Of a DNA stretch of 7,022 nt, positions 1 to 5,301 are shown piece by piece. The stretch covers positions 1-7,022 of the forward strand of contig JAKQGS010000329.1 of NCBI GenBank assembly GCA_029556045.1, in the 5' to 3' direction. The translations under genes were made by a program, and so were the position numbers. The notes beneath the pieces are model-generated. The model had not been told where the DNA came from. It did no database searches and saw only the letters and a list, made by a program, of their open reading frames with translations. Each line of letters begins with the position of its first letter. The first letter of the stretch is position 1. The stretch comes from Pseudomonadota bacterium. Its GTDB lineage: Bacteria; Bdellovibrionota; Oligoflexia; Oligoflexales; Oligoflexaceae.

Positions 1-1318
1 TCAGTTCCGCCAGCATCGCCATGGGTATGGGAGTTGCCTGTTCGGAGGATTTGATTGGAGCTGTTGGTGCGCTGGTTTGTTGCAGGCGAAAGTGCTCCAG
101 TGTCTCGCTTAAGTTGGTCATTTTGGGGGAGGTGGTCCCCTCTGTAAATTTCACCGATTCCACCGCGGTCATATCGCCTCGAATCGCCGCATACGGATCC
201 TGGGTGACGGTTTTGGCCATCAGATTAACAGCGGAGTCAGACGCTGGAGCTGCCAGCGACGACGTTGCGGTGGATGACATAGACACCGGACCACCGATTT
301 CAGATGTTTGAGAGGCGGCGTTCAAAGGTGCAATGGGACCTTTGGCGGATGTCTGCGGTGCAGCAGCCAACGGTTGGGCAGCCGAAACAGCGGATGGTGT
401 GGTTTGCGTCGCAACACCGGCGGCCAAAAGTCGGGGGTCAATGGGGATGTCCCGCATCTCTTCCTGCGTTGGGGCAGACGGGATCGACGGATGAGTGGCG
501 GTTTTATGGGGAGCTGCCGCCATCGGTGCCACGGTGGAAGACCGCAATGCGGCAGCCCGCTCCATATAGGGACGCAGACCATCGATCGGAAGATTTTGTT
601 GCAGAATTGTCAGTTCAGTGCCAACCCGCTTGGGGTCGATCCCGAGGATTTCAAAGATCTGCCGTGGGGTCGTGGGGGTATTGGGATTCAGGCCGGCTTT
701 TTGGATGGTGGCCAGCAGATCATCGGAGAAGGATAGATTGGCCAGCAACTCGCCCAGGGGCTGGGGTTGCTCCATATAGCCGGCAATATTTGCCTGTTGC
801 AGGGCCTGATGGATGAAGGGATTGGTCAGGACTACCTGCGGGATTTCACTGGGCTCCATCTGCTCCAGGTGACCGGATAAAAATGACATGACAGGATTCA
901 GTGGGGCAGCCATCAGGATATCGTTCAGGGAGCCCGGTGCGACCTGAAGTGATGGGGTCACTCCCTCTATGGCTGTCGTTACGGCTGCCGCATCCATCGC
1001 CACCGATGGTTGCGTCCCGCTTTGAGACACCGGTTCATCGGGGAGTGCCACCTTCTGCTGGACCGGTGATTTAAGTTCGCTGGTTTTTTCCACAGGGGGT
1101 GGATTTTGTGGGGAGGTGGCCTTGGGCATCGATTGCATCTTACCCGGCAATTCTTGCGTCAGACTTTCTTCAAATTTGGAGGTCGAAGGCTGACCCGAGG
1201 CGCTGCCGAGAGCCGGACCTTTGCGATCGACAGCCTTTGGTGCAACGTCAAATCGCCCGCTTTTCTCCGTGGTCGGAGCGGGGATGAGTGATTGCGGGTT
1301 GAAGCTTGTGGTCGCCAA
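1..1318 (-). CDS. FliK-like flagellar hook-length control protein, N-terminal 439 residues (partial)
   Basis: The minus-strand frame is open from base 1318 to the left edge, so the C-terminus lies outside the window. The start is a TTG at 1316-1318. An in-frame TAA at 1322-1324 leaves no room for an earlier start, and AGGAA (1328-1332) lies 9 nt upstream. The first ATG would be residue 61. Residues 1-130 and 259-439 are low-complexity and rich in Pro, Ala, Thr, Ser and Gln. Residues about 131-258 look like a compact helical domain, with GIDPKRVGTEL at 226-236. This layout fits FliK proteins, which are secreted by the flagellar export apparatus and set hook length; they have a disordered Pro/Gln-rich N-terminal part and a conserved C-terminal Flg_hook domain. 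That domain is not visible here, so the name is an inference, supported by a sigma-54-type promoter just upstream. Another secreted or surface Pro-rich protein remains possible. Confidence 0.55.
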   Translation of the reverse strand, partial: MATTSFNPQSLIPAPTTEKSGRFDVAPKAVDRKGPALGSASGQPSTSKFEESLTQELPGKMQSMPKATSPQNPPPVEKTSELKSPVQQKVALPDEPVSQSGTQPSVAMDAAAVTTAIEGVTPSLQVAPGSLNDILMAAPLNPVMSFLSGHLEQMEPSEIPQVVLTNPFIHQALQQANIAGYMEQPQPLGELLANLSFSDDLLATIQKAGLNPNTPTTPRQIFEILGIDPKRVGTELTILQQNLPIDGLRPYMERAAALRSSTVAPMAAAPHKTATHPSIPSAPTQEEMRDIPIDPRLLAAGVATQTTPSAVSAAQPLAAAPQTSAKGPIAPLNAASQTSEIGGPVSMSSTATSSLAAPASDSAVNLMAKTVTQDPYAAIRGDMTAVESVKFTEGTTSPKMTNLSETLEHFRLQQTSAPTAPIKSSEQATPIPMAMLAEL

Positions 1319-1376
1319 AAATTAAAGTTCCTGTGCAAATGTTCCGAAAGCCAATTTCCAAGGGTCGACTTCCTTT

Positions 1377-1395
1377 AAGCACATCATGTGCCAAG
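1377..1395 (-). promoter_or_regulatory. Candidate sigma-54 (RpoN) -24/-12 promoter of the FliK-like gene
   Basis: Read on the minus strand the site is CTTGGCACATGATGTGCTT. It has TTGGCAC as the -24 element, GG and GC separated by exactly 10 bases, and TGTGCT as the -12 element. The known consensus is TGGCACG-N4-TTGCA/T. The -24 half is perfect up to the final G, and the -12 half keeps the TGC core. Transcription would start near base 1367, giving a leader of about 50 nt before the TTG start at 1318. RpoN promoters require an activator ATPase and often drive flagellar hook genes. Confidence 0.62.
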
Positions 1396-1402
1396 TTCTG
1401 AT

Positions 1403-1440
1403 TTGAATCATTTCAATAGGATAGTGACGGAAAAATCCGT
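1403..1440. promoter_or_regulatory. Two short inverted repeats upstream of the sigma-54 site, possible activator sites
   Basis: TTGAA-TCAT-TTCAA (1403-1416) and ACGGA-AAAA-TCCGT (1427-1440) are both perfect 5-bp dyads with 4-base centres, 11 bases apart. They lie about 35-75 bp upstream of the predicted sigma-54 start. Enhancer-binding activators such as FlrC/FleR types bind dyads near flagellar RpoN promoters, often at -80 to -150 but sometimes closer. The two dyads differ in sequence, so they may not be sites for one protein. The assignment is an inference. Confidence 0.25.
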
Positions 1441-1534
1441 ATTCGGTGGGTAGGAACTGCCGGAGCTACCTCAAATTTACCTATTGGAAGCGGTCTCATA
1501 AATACGCTGGCGATGTTGCATGGTCGCGGTAGCT

Positions 1535-1570
1535 AAAAAAAATTGGTCGCCGGACGGTAATCCGGCGACC
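1535..1570 (-). terminator. Rho-independent terminator of the lipoprotein gene
   Basis: GGTCGCCGGA (1545-1554) and TCCGGCGACC (1561-1570) form a perfect 10-bp stem with a 6-base loop. On the minus strand the stem is followed by AA and then eight T (from the A-run at 1535-1542). There is no T-tract on the plus-strand side, so it acts leftward, ending transcription about 50 nt after the lipoprotein stop. It separates that gene from the FliK-like gene, which then needs its own promoter. Confidence 0.88.
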
Positions 1571-1616
1571 TGAAAAAGGAGGACACTCATGACTCGGGAC
1601 ACAAACTCTTGAGCTA

Positions 1617-2099
1617 TTAAAAGCCTTTCGGCATTGGCTCCGTGGGGTAGGGATTTTGATTCGGGCAGCTGCCACCGCTTGAAATCGTCTTGGTTATGAT
1701 GATGCGGGTGCTCTTGGTGCCCGTGGTGGTGTTTTGACCGGGATATTCCGGAAAATCCTTGCCATAGTGATCATCGTTTTGGTTTTGGGCCGGCACTTCG
1801 CAGGGGTGCGGGATCTCGCCTTTATCGATGCCGGTTTTCATATCTTCGGGCAGCAGATCCGGATAGTCACAGTCCACATCGTTTTGGCTGGGAATATCGT
1901 TTTGACTGGGGATCTGCCCTTTGGGATCGTTTTGGTGGGCCCCGTCTTTGTTAACAAGACCGGAGTGGGCGTCGGCGGCGTCTTTGCGGGCGGTTTCACC
2001 ACGCATATTATGACTGTCACCGCCGCAAGCGGTCGTCAAAAGGGATAGTGTGGCCAGGGATACAACCAGTGAATGGCGACAGGATACTAGCAGCGACAT
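1617..2099 (-). CDS. Small secreted lipoprotein of unknown function with QND repeats (160 aa)
   Basis: I do not recognise a family. The start is set at the ATG 2097-2099 because AAGGAG (2107-2112) sits 7 nt upstream. A longer reading from 2138 has no such site and would put charged residues ahead of the signal peptide. Residues 1-24 form a signal peptide with Arg8 and a hydrophobic stretch, ending in a lipobox LTTA-C with Cys25 as the lipidated residue, followed by GGDS. The mature part is hydrophilic and rich in Asn, Asp, Pro and Gly. It has two adjacent IPSQND repeats at residues 63-74, further QND at 56-58 and 107-109, and three later cysteines (77, 100, 145). I see no enzyme motif. It is predicted to be anchored to a membrane facing the periplasm or outside. 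It is a single-gene unit with its own terminator and a possible sigma-54-type promoter. Confidence 0.8.
   Translation of the reverse strand: MSLLVSCRHSLVVSLATLSLLTTACGGDSHNMRGETARKDAADAHSGLVNKDGAHQNDPKGQIPSQNDIPSQNDVDCDYPDLLPEDMKTGIDKGEIPHPCEVPAQNQNDDHYGKDFPEYPGQNTTTGTKSTRIIITKTISSGGSCPNQNPYPTEPMPKGF
1773..1934 (-). repeat. Four copies of a 9-bp QND-encoding unit in the lipoprotein gene
   Basis: CAAAACGAT on the minus strand occurs at 1773-1781, 1878-1886, 1896-1904 and 1926-1934, always in frame and always using the same three codons for Gln-Asn-Asp. The copies at 1878 and 1896 belong to an 18-bp tandem unit encoding IPSQND twice. Identical codon choice suggests recent duplication or slippage rather than independent convergence. 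Confidence 0.7.
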
Positions 2100-2106
2100 A
2101 AACCAA

Positions 2107-2112
2107 CTCCTT
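2107..2112 (-). promoter_or_regulatory. Shine-Dalgarno site of the lipoprotein gene
   Basis: AAGGAG on the minus strand lies 7 nt before the ATG at 2099. It decides the start in favour of the 160-residue form over a 173-residue reading. Confidence 0.8.
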
Positions 2113-2180
2113 ATTACAGCTTCAGGTCCAGAAGGCATCTTAGGGGTCCGACCGCGCTCAGGCGCTTCGTTGAGCCCTTG

Positions 2181-2197
2181 TGCAAGGTGGGGGCCAT
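2181..2197 (-). promoter_or_regulatory. Possible sigma-54-like promoter of the lipoprotein gene
   Basis: The minus strand reads ATGGCCCCCACCTTGCA. TGGCCC differs from the -24 consensus TGGCAC at one base, the -12 element TTGCA is a perfect match, and the GG-GC spacing is exactly 10 bases. The start site would be near 2170, giving a leader of about 70 nt. The tract is GC-rich, so a chance match is more likely than for the site at 1377-1395. I found no convincing sigma-70 pair for this gene as an alternative. Confidence 0.38.
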
Positions 2198-2252
2198 TGC
2201 CAGGACCAAAATATTCTCTTTTATTACAGGGGGATGTCCTCTGCTTGTGGGG

Positions 2253-2275
2253 TCGGAATCATGACTACATTCCGA
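2253..2275. repeat. Inverted repeat TCGGAAT-N9-ATTCCGA, possible operator
   Basis: Two perfect 7-bp arms (2253-2259 and 2269-2275) flank a 9-base centre, so the arms are 16 bp apart centre to centre. It lies about 40 bp upstream of the rplU -35 box and about 60 bp upstream of the possible lipoprotein promoter. There is no T-tract on either side, so it is not a terminator. A regulator-binding dyad is one reading and chance is another. Confidence 0.3.
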
Positions 2276-2316
2276 GCACGTGTCCATAAAATATACAAAC
2301 GATCGCGACTTTCCAT

Positions 2317-2343
2317 TTGACAAGAGGGGGTGTTTTTTAGAAT
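2317..2343 (+). promoter_or_regulatory. Sigma-70-type promoter for rplU-rpmA
   Basis: A perfect -35 box TTGACA (2317-2322) is followed after 15 bases by TAGAAT (2338-2343), five of six matches to TATAAT. The spacer is shorter than the ideal 17. The alternative -10 at 17-base spacing (GAATAT) is poorer. Transcription would start near 2350, leaving a leader of about 110 nt before the rplU GTG. This is the only strong promoter I see ahead of the plus-strand cluster. Confidence 0.65.
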
Positions 2344-2459
2344 ATGACTCGCTCTTCAGTTGGCCTTACGAGGTTGCCCCGCGGATTGTTGTGGAAGTGG
2401 TTGAGAGTAGGATACTGCTGAAAGATTACAAGATCCGGATATCATAAGGAGATTTTGAC

Positions 2460-2768
2460 GTGTATGCCGTTATAAAAGCTGGTGGTCACCAGTACCGTGT
2501 ATCACCTGGCCAGGAAGTTACGGTTGATTTTGTCGAAGGCAAAGAAGGCGATAAAGTGACCTTCGATCAGGTATTGATGCTCGGTGGCAAAGAGACCGTG
2601 GTGGGCGCTCCGGTTGTGAGCGGTGCCAAAGTTGAAGCGGTCATCAAAAAACAAACCCGCAATCCCAAGGTCATTGTATTCAAATACAAGCGCCGGAAAA
2701 ATTACAAGGTCACTCGTGGCCATAAGCAGCCCGTGACGGTTGTTGAGATTGCCAAGATTGCACATTGA
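2460..2768 (+). CDS. rplU: 50S ribosomal protein L21
   Basis: The 102-residue product has the usual length for L21 and opens with MYAVIKAGGHQY, the family's hallmark N-terminus (MYAVIKTGGKQY). The VDFVEGKEGDKVTFDQVLML stretch and the C-terminal basic KYKRRKNYKVTRGHKQP motif are also typical. L21 binds 23S rRNA, contacts L20 and helps assembly of the large subunit. The start is GTG at 2460-2462, with AAGGAG (2446-2451) 8 nt upstream; no ATG fits the family start. It is the first gene of the plus-strand run, 19 nt ahead of rpmA, and the L21-L27 pairing is conserved across bacteria. It is likely transcribed from the promoter at 2317-2343 with a long leader, in which I do not recognise a known ribosomal-protein leader structure. 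Confidence 0.98.
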   Translation: MYAVIKAGGHQYRVSPGQEVTVDFVEGKEGDKVTFDQVLMLGGKETVVGAPVVSGAKVEAVIKKQTRNPKVIVFKYKRRKNYKVTRGHKQPVTVVEIAKIAH

Positions 2769-2787
2769 TAGAAAGGGCAGATAGGTC

Positions 2788-3039
2788 ATGGCACACAAGA
2801 AAGCTGGTGGTAGTACAAAAAACGGCCGCGATTCCAACCCGCAATATCGTGGCGTTAAAGTTTATGGTGGCGAAACAGTAACCTCCGGAAGCATTTTGGT
2901 GCGTCAGGTCGGCAGCTGTTTCCACGCCGGGAAAAATGTTGGTACGGGTCGTGATTACACATTGTTTGCCATGATCGATGGCAAAGTGACCTACGGCAAC
3001 AGTGGCAAACGCAAGACCGTCAGTGTCGAGCCGATGTAA
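2788..3039 (+). CDS. rpmA: 50S ribosomal protein L27
   Basis: The 83-residue product begins [16 protein letters not shown], the diagnostic L27 N-terminus that reaches towards the peptidyl-transferase centre. [35 protein letters not shown] and DGKVTY follow in family order. The protein starts directly at MAHK with no N-terminal extension, so it is not the Firmicutes type that needs Prp cleavage, and no prp gene lies between rplU and rpmA. The stretch after GRDS reads [12 protein letters not shown] where most L27s have something like ESKRLGVKRFGG, so the SKRL part is changed. The ribosome-binding site is only moderate (AAAGGG about 10 nt before the ATG). It is followed by a terminator-like hairpin. 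Confidence 0.98.
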   Translation: MAHKKAGGSTKNGRDSNPQYRGVKVYGGETVTSGSILVRQVGSCFHAGKNVGTGRDYTLFAMIDGKVTYGNSGKRKTVSVEPM

Positions 3040-3076
3040 TTTCCTTACGGCATCCAAAAGATAAATGTGATAAGCG

Positions 3077-3108
3077 GGCGTGCAATGACTTGTACGCCTT
3101 CTTTTTTT
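3077..3108 (+). terminator. Terminator-like hairpin between rpmA and obg
   Basis: GGCGTGCAA (3077-3085) pairs with TTGTACGCC (3090-3098) as a 9-bp stem with one G-U pair and a TGAC loop, followed by TTCTTTTTTT (3099-3108). This is a good rho-independent terminator on the plus strand. It lies 37 nt after the rpmA stop and ends 24 nt before the obg ATG, so it should end or reduce transcription from the ribosomal-protein promoter before the obg operon. Confidence 0.8.
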
Positions 3109-3132
3109 CCAAGTCCCCGCATTGAGTATATT

Positions 3133-4245
3133 ATGAAGTTTACAGATACCTCTGAGATCTTTGTCAGTTCAGGTCATGGTGGCCCCGGTCTGGTCAGTTT
3201 TCGGGCCGCAAAAAATGCGCCCAAGCTTGGCCCGGATGGTGGCGATGGTGGCTTCGGCGGAAATGTTTATCTCGTTGGCACCACCCAGTTGAATACCCTG
3301 AGTCACCTGTACTACCGCAAGATCTACAAGGCGGAAAATGGCGCCCGCGGGGGCCCCAATAATCGCACTGGAAAAAACGGGGCTGATGTGGAGATTCCGG
3401 TGCCACTGGGTACGGTGGCCATTAATGCGGAGACTGGGGCCATCATTTGCGAGGTTCTGGAGGATGGTGAAAAGATCATGATCGCCAAAGGGGGCAAGCG
3501 GGGCCTTGGTAACTACCGATTTCTCTCATCCACCCACCAGGCACCGGAGGAAAATACCCCCGGAGGACCCGGTATCGATATTCGACTGGGTCTGGAATTG
3601 AAGCTGATTGCGGATGTGGGTTTTGCGGGATTTCCCAACGCTGGGAAATCCTCCCTGCTGAGTCGTATCAGCGCCGCCCGGCCTAAAATCGCCGATTACC
3701 CATTTACCACCCTGGTGCCTAATCTCGGCGTCGTGGATCTTTCTGACGTCAAAGATAGTTGGGACAAGTCGTTTGTCGCCGCTGATATTCCCGGATTGGT
3801 GGAAGGGGCCAGCGAAGGTCGTGGTCTCGGCCATGAATTTCTCAAACACCTGGAGCGCACCAAGGCCATCGCTTATGTGGTAGATGCTTTTAGTTTTGAG
3901 AACCCCGACCCAATGGATACCCTGATTAAACTGCAGCATGAATTAAAGCAATACAGCCCGATCCTGGCGGCAAAAAAGTCAGTGGTGGTTCTGACCAAGT
4001 CGGATTTAACACCGCCGGATTTTGATTGGACGGAGCTCCTGAATAAGGTCAAAAACCAGGTGGGGGACGTGCTGGTCGTGTCGTCTCATACTGGTGCTGG
4101 AATCAAGGAATTAAAGCTGTACCTTTATGGATTGGTGCAGGAAGAAAAACAAAAAGTCACCGTTGAAGCCGGTCAGACCCCTGTGCCGGACGAAGGATTT
4201 GAGGTGGTGACCCGTGCCACGGAAGATGATGATTTGGGTTTTTAA
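3133..4245 (+). CDS. obgE: GTPase Obg/CgtA, late 50S assembly factor
   Basis: A 370-residue Obg GTPase that acts in late large-subunit assembly and links ribosome status to nucleotide levels. The glycine-rich Obg fold spans about residues 1-158 (KLGPDGGDGGFGGNVYL at 31-47; GKRGLGNYRFLSSTHQAP at 121-138). The G domain follows: G1 GFPNAGKSS (166-174), switch I DYPFTTLVPNLG (188-199), G3 DIPG (218-221), G4 TKSD (288-291) and G5 SSHTGAG (317-323). G4 has Thr in place of the usual Asn of NKxD, a variation seen in the wider GTPase superfamily. There is only a short acidic tail and no OCT domain. The start is ATG 3133, where the family N-terminus MKF begins; a 22-residue upstream extension from GTG 3067 would run through the hairpin. 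No clear Shine-Dalgarno site precedes the ATG, which is odd in this operon. The stop overlaps the nadD ATG by one base. Confidence 0.97.
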   Translation: MKFTDTSEIFVSSGHGGPGLVSFRAAKNAPKLGPDGGDGGFGGNVYLVGTTQLNTLSHLYYRKIYKAENGARGGPNNRTGKNGADVEIPVPLGTVAINAETGAIICEVLEDGEKIMIAKGGKRGLGNYRFLSSTHQAPEENTPGGPGIDIRLGLELKLIADVGFAGFPNAGKSSLLSRISAARPKIADYPFTTLVPNLGVVDLSDVKDSWDKSFVAADIPGLVEGASEGRGLGHEFLKHLERTKAIAYVVDAFSFENPDPMDTLIKLQHELKQYSPILAAKKSVVVLTKSDLTPPDFDWTELLNKVKNQVGDVLVVSSHTGAGIKELKLYLYGLVQEEKQKVTVEAGQTPVPDEGFEVVTRATEDDDLGF

Positions 4246-4946
4246 TGGGGCAGAATCAAGAACCGGCACTCATTTATTACGGCGGTGCATTTGATCCGCC
4301 TCACGTGGGGCATGCTCTCTGTGTGCGGTTGGTGCGGCAGCGATTTCCCAACGCCCGAATACTGATTGCTCCATCCTACGTTGCCCCTGGATTGCGGGGA
4401 GTCCCCAAAAATTGCGAGGCTTCGTTTGAAGATCGCATGAACATGGCCAGACTAGCGTTGGAATCACCCGTTTCGACGCAGGATGATGGGGACGTTGCGG
4501 TGGTGGACTATGAGGCGAATCTGCCGACTCCCAGCTATACCGTGCAGGCACTGGAGGCGCTGCGGCGGCAATATCCGGAGACCCCTCTGGGCCTGGTGAT
4601 GGGGTACGACCAGCTGCGGGATTTCAGCCGGTGGCAAAATCCCCGTCGCATCCTTGACCTGGTCGTTCTGGTGATTATCAATCGGGGCGCGGGTGATCCG
4701 ATCTCCCTGATGGAGGTAGCTATCGCGGGACCTCTGGGGGGACAGGTGAACTGGAACCCGGGGGAGCAGATGGGACAAATTGCAGAGCTGGCAGCACGGA
4801 TTTTTTTTGTGGGTGGTGAGACGACGGCAGCATCGAGCACAGAGATCCGGCAGAGGTTAAAAAACCAGGAGGATCTCCCAGCAGGGTGGTTGTCAAACTC
4901 GGTGAAGGCATATATTAAACAGAAGAATCTTTATCAACGGGATTAG
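4245..4946 (+). CDS. nadD: Nicotinate-nucleotide adenylyltransferase
   Basis: NadD joins nicotinate mononucleotide to the AMP part of ATP, giving deamido-NAD in NAD synthesis. The 233-residue product has the nucleotidyltransferase motif GGAFDPPHVGH (13-23), with the two catalytic-loop histidines at 20 and 23. SYTVQAL (97-103) matches the family's substrate-binding T-x-x-T-L-like region. VMGYDQLRDFSRWQNPRRIL (118-137) matches the conserved GxDxLxxFxxW segment. SSTEIR (197-202) is the second ATP-binding motif, and the KAYIKQKNLY tail (221-230) is typical. It is slightly longer than many homologues (about 190-215), mainly through a loop around 150-175. The ATG overlaps the obg TAA as TAATG, so translation is probably coupled. 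The pairing with rsfS downstream is one of the most conserved in bacteria. Confidence 0.96.
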   Translation: MGQNQEPALIYYGGAFDPPHVGHALCVRLVRQRFPNARILIAPSYVAPGLRGVPKNCEASFEDRMNMARLALESPVSTQDDGDVAVVDYEANLPTPSYTVQALEALRRQYPETPLGLVMGYDQLRDFSRWQNPRRILDLVVLVIINRGAGDPISLMEVAIAGPLGGQVNWNPGEQMGQIAELAARIFFVGGETTAASSTEIRQRLKNQEDLPAGWLSNSVKAYIKQKNLYQRD

Positions 4947-4956
4947 GGAGTGCGTT

Positions 4957-5301
4957 TTGGACGTCTTGGAATTAGCAAAGAACATGGCACTGGCGGCATT
5001 GGAAAAAAAGGCGGTAAAGATCGTCATGCAGGATCTGCGGGGTAAGTCGGACCTCTGTCAGTATCAAATGATTTGTTCTGGTCGTAACGAAAAACAAACC
5101 CAGGCAATCTGCCAAAGCATCGAGGATGTGGTTCGGCAGAAGTATGGTATCAAACCGGTGGCGGTGGAAGGTAAACAGACCGGCCATTGGATCCTTTTGG
5201 ATTTTGGTGCCGTGATTGTGCATATTTTTGAAGACTCCATTCGCAAATATTATGCGGTTGAGTCCCTGTGGCCTGGAGTGAACGAGATTCCTGTTCCATG
5301 A
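4957..5301 (+). CDS. rsfS: Ribosomal silencing factor RsfS (Iojap family)
   Basis: RsfS binds L14 on the large subunit and blocks joining with the 30S subunit when nutrients run short. The 114-residue product has the family's full length. Visible features are ALEKKAVKIVMQDLRG (14-29), the SDLCQYQMICSGRNEKQTQAI core (31-51), the strongly conserved EGKQTGHWILLDFGAVIVHIF (71-91), and YYAVESLW (98-105). The start is TTG at 4957-4959 with AGGGAG (4945-4950) 6 nt upstream, and that ribosome-binding site overlaps the nadD TAG. The first internal ATG (residue 10) would cut into the conserved first helix. The stop overlaps the rlmH ATG as ATGA. Confidence 0.95.
   Translation: MDVLELAKNMALAALEKKAVKIVMQDLRGKSDLCQYQMICSGRNEKQTQAICQSIEDVVRQKYGIKPVAVEGKQTGHWILLDFGAVIVHIFEDSIRKYYAVESLWPGVNEIPVP

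Larger units (their letters stand above)
1319..1616. other. Intergenic region between the FliK-like and lipoprotein genes
   Basis: About 300 bases without a long gene. From left to right it holds the FliK-like ribosome-binding site (1328-1332), the sigma-54 site, two dyads (1403-1440), the lipoprotein terminator (1535-1570) and the lipoprotein 3' end. Two longer-range inverted pairs are visible: CAATAGG (1414-1420) with CCTATTG (1480-1486), and AGCTACC (1464-1470) with GGTAGCT (1528-1534). A 7-codon plus-strand reading at 1589-1612 has a textbook Shine-Dalgarno site but lies antisense in the lipoprotein 3' region. Confidence 0.55.
2139..2459. other. Divergent intergenic region between the lipoprotein gene and rplU
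   Basis: About 320 bases lacking a gene I can support. The left part holds the lipoprotein promoter region. A perfect 7-bp inverted repeat lies at 2253-2275, the rplU promoter at 2317-2343, and the rplU leader from about 2350. A 69-codon minus-strand reading (2114-2323) exists, but it starts inside the rplU -35 box, has no ribosome-binding site and overlaps the candidate sigma-54 site. I found no tRNA, no small RNA with a terminator and no riboswitch pattern. A 9-bp direct repeat TTATTACAG (2111-2119 and 2221-2229) is present. Confidence 0.6.

Noticed and set aside
304..816. Long plus-strand reading frames (170 and 142 codons) over the left region
   Set aside because: They lie antisense to the continuous 439-codon FliK-like frame, have no ribosome-binding site, and give Trp/Arg-rich sequences typical of shadow frames.
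1734..2048. Hydrophobic 104-codon plus-strand frame opposite the lipoprotein gene
   Set aside because: It looks membrane-like only because it is the complement of an Asn/Asp-rich coding sequence. The opposite strand has a lipobox, strong ribosome-binding site and terminator, and this frame has none.
2114..2323. 69-codon minus-strand frame between the lipoprotein gene and rplU
   Set aside because: It begins inside the rplU -35 box, has no ribosome-binding site and covers the lipoprotein promoter region; no family features are visible.
2502..3057. Minus-strand frames of 111 and 115 codons over rplU and rpmA
   Set aside because: They are complements of unmistakable ribosomal protein genes.
3044..3072. 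TTACGG-N17-TGATAA as a promoter for obg
   Set aside because: Only two of six and three of six matches to consensus, and it would start transcription inside the hairpin; too weak to annotate.
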